Assembly (NCBI RefSeq): GCF_947172395.1
Contig: NC_069102.1
Coordinates: 11,618,250-11,682,249, forward strand
Direction of reading: 5' to 3'
From: Bicyclus anynana
Taxonomy: Eukaryota; Arthropoda; Insecta; Lepidoptera; Nymphalidae
Length of the DNA stretch: 64,000 nt
Shown piece after piece: positions 56,901-64,000 of this stretch (positions are counted from its first letter, which is position 1; each line of letters opens with the position of its first letter). A program made the translations under genes and the position numbers. Below the pieces are notes generated by a model, which saw only the letters and a list, made by a program, of their open reading frames with translations, was not told the DNA's origin and searched no databases.

Positions 56901-59002
56901 CAATCCCTTACTATCATAGTGCTTCGACAACTCGAAAAATGTATAGAAATGACAGATTTTGATCACATGACCTGTCGATAGCAAATGTCATTCCCATACA
57001 TTTTTCTAGTTTTCGAAACGTTTGCGATCGTAGAAAGAGAATCGACGTGCCACTTAGCTACAAGGCCTGTGTATGTCTAAATGAAAATCCAAGTAGGTGC
57101 TAGAGATAAAATATGTAATGTCTTCCATGTTTGGCACATTCTTGAGAAAGATAATTCTCAGCATTGTGCTGCATGAAACAATCAAATGCTGGCGCGCTGA
57201 TTTTCAATTGTTATTGTTACCCTTGATCAACGTGCTACTTTGTCAAAAATAAGTTCTACCTGTACTAAGTATCTATTAATACTATATATTTATGGTACGT
57301 TATGTGTTAGTAACGTACCGGTATAAAAATCACTGTTATTGTAACGTGCGGCTAAATTGGTATATAAAACGGTATTGTCACTTGCATCACCATACTTTGT
57401 TCATTTATAGATGTAAAAATGGTTTATTTGCCACAAGATACATTTATTAACATTATAAAGAGGAAAGATTTTTATATTTGCATGTAACGAATAAACTTAT
57501 AAAGTACTGGACCGATTTGAAAAACTCTGTCAGCAGCAGAAACTATATTATCTGAGTGTTGCATAGGCTATAATTATTTTATCTTTTTACCTCCAGGTGA
57601 ATGGGAAATATTCGGGAGAAATCGCGAGGTTTTGCTACTATACATAAAATTTATGTTAAGACTAGCGGACGCCCGCGTCTCCGTCCGCGTGGATTCTAGT
57701 TTTTCACAAATCCCGCGGGATCATGGATTTTTCGGGATGAAATGTAGTCTATGTGTTCATTCAGAGTAAAATCTATTTACATTCCAAATTTCAGCCAAAT
57801 CGCTTTAGTAGTAGCGGCGTTAAAGATTAACAAACATCCAAATAAATTTTCGCGTTTGCAATATTAGTAGGTTAAGAACTGCTTATCAAAGGATTGGCTT
57901 ACACTCGCTTATCAAAAGCGGGTGTAGGCTATGAGATGATCGGCTTTCTTGGTCTACACACTCACTACCGCTGCAAGCAATAGATTGATGGTCATGTATG
58001 TAAATTGTTTTAAACAGGTACTGGATAGACCAAGACACGGTGAAGAGCCAAGACCCCGCGTTGCAGAGAGCTATATGGTTGTTCTCGTGCACAAACTCCT
58101 GCGCCAACCCCATAGTCTACGGCGTGTTCAACAGAAACCGGTGGACGTGGCGCACTGGACACGTAAGCTTTATTAAAGTGTTTTTCAGTTATAGGTACGG
58201 GGTCACAGTTGCCTGTATGACGTTATTATCGTGAATCACGGCAAACTTTCAAGAGCGAAACGAACTGTCACCCGCACCATCCTACATGAAACGAACTGTA
58301 GCTCTACAATTATTATCGCTCTCTGTTCATGTTTTCCAAAATAAGCAGTCCAAATATGTTAGAAATCATTATTAATTCAAATAAAAAATACGTTTACTGT
58401 ACCTGTATTATATTTTGAGCACGTTTTTTAGTTGACAAATTAAGGTCAGATGTATATAGGACAGCCATGAGCTATTACCTATTACTATTTACCTATCAGA
58501 AGTCCTACAGGACACGCAAGAAACCCGACTAACCAAAGTCAATGGTGCATCATCTTCCTGTAATTATTCTAGTAAACTTCTATAATTTTCAGACATTGGT
58601 GTGTCCCAATCTGAAAGGTTTAGCGCTAGTAATAAGCAAGGCTAGCAAATACGTTCTTAGACTGGCACAAATAGCTTGCTGTTTTTTTAAGTTAAACAGC
58701 TTGAGTGATGAAAAAAAGTAAGAAATCTTAAATAGCAGAACTTTTCTCAGTATACAGTAATTTTATACGCTGTATAATTAAAAAAAAATACGTGACGATT
58801 GCAGAATGCGCGGTGTCGAAACGGCTGGCGAAGAGGTTCAAGATTCCCTCACGGCGATTCAATGGAGATATCAGCTGCTACTTTAGCACGTGCGAAGAAT
58901 TCATTCCAAGATCGGCACCTCAGAAGGGATTCCGCTTTCGTTCATAACAGTTCACAAAAACAAATATTGAATAATAACAATAATGTACATGGAATTGTTT
59001 AA
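50975..59002 (+). CDS. AKH/ACP-receptor-like GPCR, 7 coding exons, 395 aa
   Basis: Neuropeptide receptor of the AKH/ACP/corazonin/GnRH family (class A GPCR, plasma membrane). Coding exons: 50975-51238, 52657-52805, 53372-53515, 54704-54867, 56600-56723, 58018-58162, 58805-59002. All introns are GT-AG, the phases match throughout, and the sum is 1188 nt. Seen: two N-glycosylation sequons before TM1 (N18, N23), GN in TM1 (55-56), LAVAD in TM2, TM3 cysteine C113, DRY at 137-139, ECL2 cysteine C190, TM5 about 203-229, basic ICL3 GRAKARTLKM, CWSPYY in TM6 (272-277), NPIVY in TM7 (312-316), and a basic C-tail rich in Ser/Thr/Asn. The segment TFLMMPLEIAW followed by FRTFGLYLSSF-like residues fits AKH and ACP receptors better than corazonin receptors (family knowledge). 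AKHR versus ACPR cannot be settled without a tree; I lean to ACPR. Exons are GC-richer than the introns. Odd: duplicated pieces of exons 2 and 4 lie in introns 2 and 4. Confidence 0.9.
52260..52335. repeat. Second, partial copy of the intron-5 palindromic element
   Basis: CGATTCTCTTTCTAC, then ATGTATAAAATGACAG and ATCGATAAC. These are the same modules as the 56930-57062 element in inverse order. It lies in GPCR intron 1. Confidence 0.5.
52631..52685 (+). repeat. Duplicated exon-2 acceptor segment, original copy
   Basis: This 55-bp stretch spans the last 26 bases of intron 1, including the TTCAG acceptor, and the first 29 bases of coding exon 2. It recurs at 52807-52861, offset 176 bp, with a single mismatch. 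Confidence 0.85.
52807..52861 (+). repeat. Duplicated exon-2 acceptor segment, intronic copy
   Basis: Second copy of the 55-bp segment. It begins one base into the exon-2 donor (G at 52806, then the copy), so the duplicate supplies all but the first base of the donor GTAAAC. It also carries a second acceptor TTCAG and the start of exon 2. Reading on from that second acceptor meets a TGA after 13 codons (52872-52874), so its use would truncate the receptor in TM2. Confidence 0.8.
54771..55373 (+). repeat. Tandem array of a 108-bp GPCR exon-4 unit with splice donors
   Basis: Six copies of a unit covering the end of TM5, the start of ICL3, the exon-4 donor and the first intron bases. Anchor GTACCTCGC starts at 54785, 54881, 54989, 55095, 55203 (one base changed) and 55311, so spacings are 96, 108, 106, 108 and 108. 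The donor context TAATGGTAAG is intact in the first five copies (GT at 54868, 54964, 55070, 55178, 55286) and lost in the sixth. Copy 1 is the true exon end. Use of donor 2 would add 32 in-frame residues. Donors 3 to 5 lie beyond an in-frame TAA at 55056-55058. Copies differ by scattered substitutions, so they are not very recent. Confidence 0.9.
55965..56276 (+). mobile_element. SINE-B in GPCR intron 4, near full length
   Basis: tRNA-derived SINE with A-box-like GGCGCAGTGG, B box GGTTCGATCCC, a body containing GATTTAGCGTTCCGG, and a tail CATCATCACTTACCATCAGG ending in A-rich DNA. It lies in the same orientation as the host gene, about 600 bp downstream of the exon-4 repeat array. Confidence 0.85.
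56930..57062. mobile_element. Palindromic MITE-like element in GPCR intron 5
   Basis: An AAAAATGTATAGAAATGACA segment is mirrored by TGTCATTCCCATACATTTTT about 50 bp on, with GCTTCGACAACTCG / TAGTTTTCGAAACG outside. The right end GATCGTAGAAAGAGAATCG reappears reversed at about 52264, so at least two copies lie in this gene. Confidence 0.6.
57448..57635 (+). mobile_element. Helitron-like fragment in GPCR intron 5
   Basis: Diverged copy resembling the family member at 9098-9308: TATAAAGAGG start, 'tggaccgatttgaaaaactc' core, then a CGCGAGG-like 3' part. The ends are worn. Confidence 0.5.
57662..57872 (-). mobile_element. Helitron-like element in GPCR intron 5
   Basis: On the minus strand it runs from an 'actaatattgc' 5' part through a GATTTGGCTGAAATTTGG core to GCGGGCGTCCGCTAGT, that is, a short GCGG/CCGC hairpin followed by CTAG and a T. 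This matches Helitron end structure (3' hairpin and CTRR, insertion between A and T). Confidence 0.65.
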
Positions 59003-59930
59003 GTGGTGAACTGTGTAACGGAATACGCAACCAAAAAGTGACGTTAATATACTAGTTATAGCAGTAGTTTTATATCGTTTACTGAAATGGCAACATTGTG
59101 GAAACAGGACTCTAATGTTATAAATTCAATAAGTAAAAACGTCATTTGATTACATTCAATAATCAAATAATCTGTTAATGAATTAGTGATTTAGAGACAT
59201 AATATGAGTTAGCCCTTTTACAGAGCCATAGTTTGGCGCGTGTTTTTCATTCTTTCATTGATAGGCGCGCGGGCCTTTGGAGATAGGCGATAAGCTTTGA
59301 ATACTAGGTATTTAAGCCTTTCCAACAATTTTCATATTATTCAACAAAAAAACTTATGTTTCAATTATACCTATATAAAAAATCTCTCTATAGAATGTTA
59401 CGTTAACAATAATATTTCAAAGAGAGCTTTAAAGATCTTTATACATATCTATACTGTAGTAATTAATCTAGATGTAGATTTTTTTTTGTTTTTGTACATA
59501 GTTGTTGATAGTTTCAATTTGTGATACGATACCAAATAATGAGGAGTGGAGTTATAGTTAAAGCTATATGCTGTAAATATTTAATTCGATTGCGAATTAT
59601 TTCGGTATTTTATAGCAATATTCCAAAATTATGTTTATGTCATATAAAAATATCTAAGTAAATGTAGATACTCAAATATTAATTTTAAGTGTTATAGTCA
59701 AAACTGAATGTGACATTCCCTAATATAAGTTACTTATTTAACGAAATTCCTTTTAAGTTTTTTTTCATTTTGCAATTTATTTTTACTTGCAAGTTTCTTA
59801 CAGTGATTACTTAATCAATTAAAAACCGCCAAAAACGAAAATACCGTACGAGTGTGTATAATATTTTTTAAATGGTTGACATGAAAATATATACACATTT
59901 AAATAAATAAATTGTGGCAGCTTATAGTGA
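59003..59930 (+). other. Probable GPCR 3' UTR
   Basis: AT-rich DNA after the receptor stop with no gene-like ORF. Overlapping AATAAA hexamers at about 59902-59911 are the first convincing poly(A) signals well downstream. The real end is not determinable here. Confidence 0.3.
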
Positions 59931-62900
59931 TGTACAGCACTCTTGTCGATTAATACCTAATCCATACAAATTACGTTAATAGACTTATCAATGAACGTAC
60001 CAAAACTATGCCGCGGTTTGTTGGTTAATATAATATATATAACTAGTAAGTGTACACCATTGTCTCATGTCTACATGTTTAAAGCCATATAAGGATTTTT
60101 TCGTTATTTTTAAAACGTTTGTCTGCTAACCTGGTGGTGAAAACATAAGAAAACATTCAGAAACATCATTGTTGGCAATAAACTAGACACTTATAGTCAG
60201 ACTTTGACTTCCTTTTGGCTTTTTATTATTTTGTTTTTTTTAGTGTAATATGGTCGCTGGCTGTGAAGTGATAAGAAACTCGGTTAAAATAGAAAAACGA
60301 AATGAAGTTTTGTACCTACTTATTGATATAGAGATTAAGCAGAAAAAATCAAGATAACTTAAATAATAAAAGATTAATATCTTCATGTGTTTTTTTACTT
60401 TTCCTGGAACTACACTTTAATAAAACTGTAACTGTATGGGTGGGCTATAGTTGGGTCTTTGGAAATATGGAAAGGCTAGATAGTTTGCCGTAGTCTGCCA
60501 TGCACATTAGCTATAGTCAAATAATGAGTCTTGCGACCTCCACTGACGTTTCATATGCTACCATTATTTATTGAACCATAAATAGTGTTGTGACAAAGTG
60601 AAGGAGTCAATTATTATATTCTGAACCAAATTACTACGTAGGTAACTATTATTTACTATTAAAATTGTTCTAGTAAGTATTAGCTAATGTTAACTAATAA
60701 CTGAGAGAAATACGAGATTTAGTGATAATTATTTACGTGCATGGAACTGGGCATCACTATTAAAGTAAAAATGTGGTATCATTATTTTACAAAGTGCTAA
60801 TAGCATCTGTCAGTGCGATCGCTGGATTATTGATTATACTATAGAAATAATTTCTACGTCATCTACAATACACTGTCCTGTGTCCGTCTACCTAAGACTT
60901 ACATAAAATATTAAGATTTCAGCCCGTAAAGTCATCAGCAACCATGCCCATCAGAATGAAAAACAGCGATTCTTGGTGGTGAAAAAAATAACCGTTTGTT
61001 TGGTTGTACCATACTTTAAAATAGTGCAATTAAAGCAATTTCATTTCAGTAAGTAAGTATTTATTAAAATAACATTTAAGAAACAATCAAACAGATAGAC
61101 AAACAGATAAAATTACAATCGATATAAAATCTATTGATTAAGCTTTGTACTCAATGTAAATTAGATAAATAACTCATACAATATTGACAACACTAAAAGT
61201 CGAACACAAAAATATAAGTTGGTATATTGTATACAGAAATCAAAGAAACAATAAAAAAAATATTCTTCAAAGTTTCTTTATAATAAATAAATAAGTGTCG
61301 AGCTTATTGTCTAAAACTATCTAATTACAAATTACAATATATTATCGTAATACATTAAACAATAAAACCTCGACAATAAGAGAACTCTCTTTGTACACTA
61401 AACATTCATCTTAATACTAATATTTGGCCATGTTCAACGGTCTTGTTGCAAAGACTAAATAATTACATTATATATTTTTATAATTTACTCCAAAACAAAT
61501 GTATTCTATACAATTTTTCGAATCGTTTACAACGATTCGTAACATAATAAAATTTTCAAGAAACCACTCTGTGATGTTCGAATAAAATAAATATTTATTC
61601 AAAAATTAATAATTGGAATGCAATGGACTGATCACTAAAACCCTATTTAACACACGCTTATATTATGGCACATCATTTTTTACTTTGGAACCACACTATC
61701 GAATGAGCACTTTGAATGAGCTATGAACCGGGCTACTGAAATCGATAACTTATCACAGTTACTTGAAAAAAATAATAATAAAAATATGAAAATCTAACAC
61801 TTTTGATTTATGATTATAAAACAGTGTTTTTCAATGTGTTTAAAACGCATAGATAGTGTATTTTATTATTTATCAAAAATTAACCATCACCTACAGCATA
61901 AAATCACAATAAAGGGCGCACTTGTTAGGAACATACCCAACAAATTCCCTCTACCTGGTGACACAGGTATTCTTTCCTTCTTAATGTGCTCTAAAGTGAT
62001 AGTATTTCTACATACTATCCCATAAAAACAGAAATAAGTATGTGGTATAACTTCGCTGAACAAATTCTGACATAGAGCTCCTGGTGATTGAACTTTTATA
62101 CCAATTATTAATTTACTTTTAAATTTAAATTAATTATTTATTAAGTTGTTCAAGATAGTGTGGCCCATAGTTTATGAAATCTAACATGTACTATAATAAC
62201 AATGAACTACACACAATACACAGTTAGTTGTATAGAATCATATCGCAATACATTCATACAAAAATAGATGATTGGCTTTTTGTTGTATTTTGTATACGTT
62301 CCATATCGATATAGTACTACTAGTATACGGCTCTTAGAATATAGCATTGTATGAACTGCTTAATATTGTCCACAAGTGACTGTATCAGCTAATTTATATT
62401 ATTGACTAATATTTATATTTATGAAAATTCGACACAATAGTGTATGTGGTCCAAATTGTCTCCATGTGTCATATAGTCAAAAGATTGCCTCAAAAATAGT
62501 TTCATGAATTTGTTTCGAAAAACCATCGAATAGATTTTATACACGCGATTAAAAGGTCACCTACTATGAATTTTATTATGGATATGGCACATTACGAACA
62601 CACAGACATTTACTTTTACTAAGACTAATATAAATAAAAATATACTTAATATATTACACAAACTATTATATGTATCAATTTATGTCAATATGTATATTTT
62701 GATATGGCAATACCAACTGATATTATACCATTGATACGCAAAAATATACTGTTCAATTTAAAAATTAAATAATATTTCAACAAAACAATACTGTTTAATG
62801 AGTAAGTAGTTGTAGATTAACATACAAACGTCATAACCCAAACATTAGGGCTACTATCAATATAAAAATTACTTTTTAAATAGACTTCAAATTCAATCTT

Positions 62901-63188
62901 AAATAGTAACGGAATTCATGAGATTAAAATGTTGAATTAACCTCTCTATTTGCGCTGAAAAACGAATGCCACGTAAATTTTTAATGCACATCACTAAAGT
63001 TCATATCTTGAATTGTATATTGATAGTACCCACACAAAAAAGATGTAACAAATAACAATGCAATAAATTAATCACAACAAAATTTACTATATCATTATTT
63101 TATAGTCCTGACACGGAGTAACGTTATTGAACACAGAGCGTAACCGTTACATGATAGTAACCGGTATAAAGAACCGGTATAAATTCGT
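59931..63188. other. Intergenic/3' UTR region between convergent genes
   Basis: About 3.3 kb of very AT-rich DNA with no gene-like ORF and, unlike the first 50 kb, no SINE or Helitron copy that I can recognise. Several TTTATT motifs (minus-strand AATAAA), for example near 61064, 61609 and 62140, could end a long EAAT 3' UTR. Confidence 0.4.
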
Positions 63189-63351
63189 TCAACGCTCGCC
63201 CTTCTCTAGTTCGGTCAGTTCGTGACTGGTGGCGTGCTCGCGGTCGTTTTGTATCGCGCGGGACTTCTCTATGTCACCTTGTGACAGGGACGCGACAATT
63301 ATGGCGCCCAACGCGTCGCAAACCACGTTGATTGTTGTGCGGAATCGATCA
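63189..63351 (-). CDS. EAAT (SLC1) glutamate transporter, last coding exon
   Basis: C-terminal exon of a sodium-coupled excitatory amino acid transporter, which clears glutamate or aspartate across the plasma membrane. The exon begins after a TTCTAG acceptor (minus strand), completes a split Leu codon, and encodes 53 residues to the stop at 63189-63191. It opens with TM8 DRFRTTINVV: the Asp and second Arg are the substrate-contacting pair in SLC1 carriers, and the N and D of NVVCD are sodium-site positions (family knowledge). The following tail is short, charged and ends GER. The neighbouring GPCR is convergent and functionally unrelated. Confidence 0.88.
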
Positions 63352-63874
63352 CTAGAACAATTAATTATATATTTTATAACGGTCACTACTTATAGCTTTC
63401 ATTATAATATTTATCAGCTTCTTCAGCTTACTTTAATAGCCCTCTAAAGGGCTTCCTTCATCGGAGAGGATTAACCATCTTCCCAAGACTGCACTGATAC
63501 AAAAAATTTCTTGGAAGAAAAAACAACTCAATATGTTACAGCCCAGTCTCACGGCAGAGTCTAGGACATCATGATCAGAAGTACTATTAGAATCACTACT
63601 TGACTAACGAGGTAGTTAAGGCCAAAATTTTTGTGGTAATTGTTATCAGATGATTTGGTGGTGGTAACCATGACCTGCCTGGCTACGATAAATTTGCAAG
63701 AAATATAATCGCACTTGGCCAGTTTTTTGTATATACCCTCGATATAAAAGTCTAAAAGTCTAAAAGAAGAGCGTTACTTTGACTACGACCTCGGCCAAAC
63801 TAAAAACAACTGCGATAATATGTTGGTAGGACATAGACTCTTTGAAAAACACTCATCGTCATCAGTATACTCAC
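63352..63874 (-). other. EAAT last intron
   Basis: A 523-bp GT-AG intron between the two transporter exons. No mobile element recognised inside it. Confidence 0.8.
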
Positions 63875-64000
63875 AGTAACCAGTCGACCGCCAGGATGAT
63901 GGAGACGTCCTCTGCGGGCAGGTTGACGGTGTCCAGCACCATCACCATGGTGACCAGTCCCGCCTGCGGGATGCCCGCCGCACCTATGCTGGCTGCGGTC
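63875..64000 (-). CDS. EAAT (SLC1) penultimate exon, cut by window edge
   Basis: Reading the minus strand from the window end gives 41 codons starting TAASIGAAGIPQAG, the re-entrant hairpin HP2 of SLC1 carriers, and ending AVDWL plus a split codon before a GTGAGT donor at 63874-63869. It splices in phase to the exon at 63189-63351, giving a continuous DWLLDRFRT. The 5' part of the gene lies outside the window. The dicarboxylate-carrier identity is clear; which EAAT paralogue it is cannot be told. Confidence 0.88.

Noticed and set aside
58163..58234. Read-through of exon 6 to a stop at 58234 as the natural C-terminus
   Set aside because: A good GTAAGC donor and an in-phase downstream exon with an AG acceptor exist. 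Read-through could still be a minor form.

Overview
This is a 64 kb piece of an arthropod nuclear genome, almost certainly a moth or butterfly (Lepidoptera). The evidence is an AT-rich background, intron-containing genes with GT-AG junctions, and many tRNA-headed SINEs, Helitron-like elements with CTAG ends, and jockey- and RTE-type LINE tails of the kind typical of lepidopteran DNA. No bacterial genes, CRISPR array or rRNA were seen, and no credible free-standing tRNA gene. Species cannot be told from the window.

Positions 1 to about 50,800 contain no host gene that I can support. The region is a layered graveyard of transposable elements: two abundant SINE families (here SINE-A and SINE-B) and two rarer ones (SINE-C and SINE-D), Helitron-like elements, LINE 3' fragments, an 821-bp PIF/Harbinger remnant with TAA target duplication (14125-14945), several MITE-like inverted-repeat elements, a decayed piggyBac element (41828-44769) with a second composite element nested inside it, and several dispersed repeats of unknown class. 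Several insertions are nested (LINE in SINE, SINE in LINE, LINE in Harbinger-like DNA), so relative ages can be read.

Positions 50,837-59,002 (+) hold a complete seven-coding-exon rhodopsin-class GPCR gene of the AKH/ACP/corazonin/GnRH receptor family, closest in appearance to AKH or ACP (AKH/corazonin-related peptide) receptors. All splice phases agree and give 395 residues. Its oddest property is internal: the 3' part of coding exon 4 (end of TM5, start of ICL3) together with its splice donor is tandemly repeated about six times into the following intron, leaving five intact donors. A second small duplication copies the acceptor and first codons of exon 2 into intron 2.

Positions 63,189-64,000 (-) hold the last two exons of an SLC1 excitatory amino acid transporter (EAAT), cut by the window edge. 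The receptor and the transporter are convergent, with about 4.2 kb of AT-rich, repeat-poor DNA between their stop codons that probably includes both 3' UTRs.
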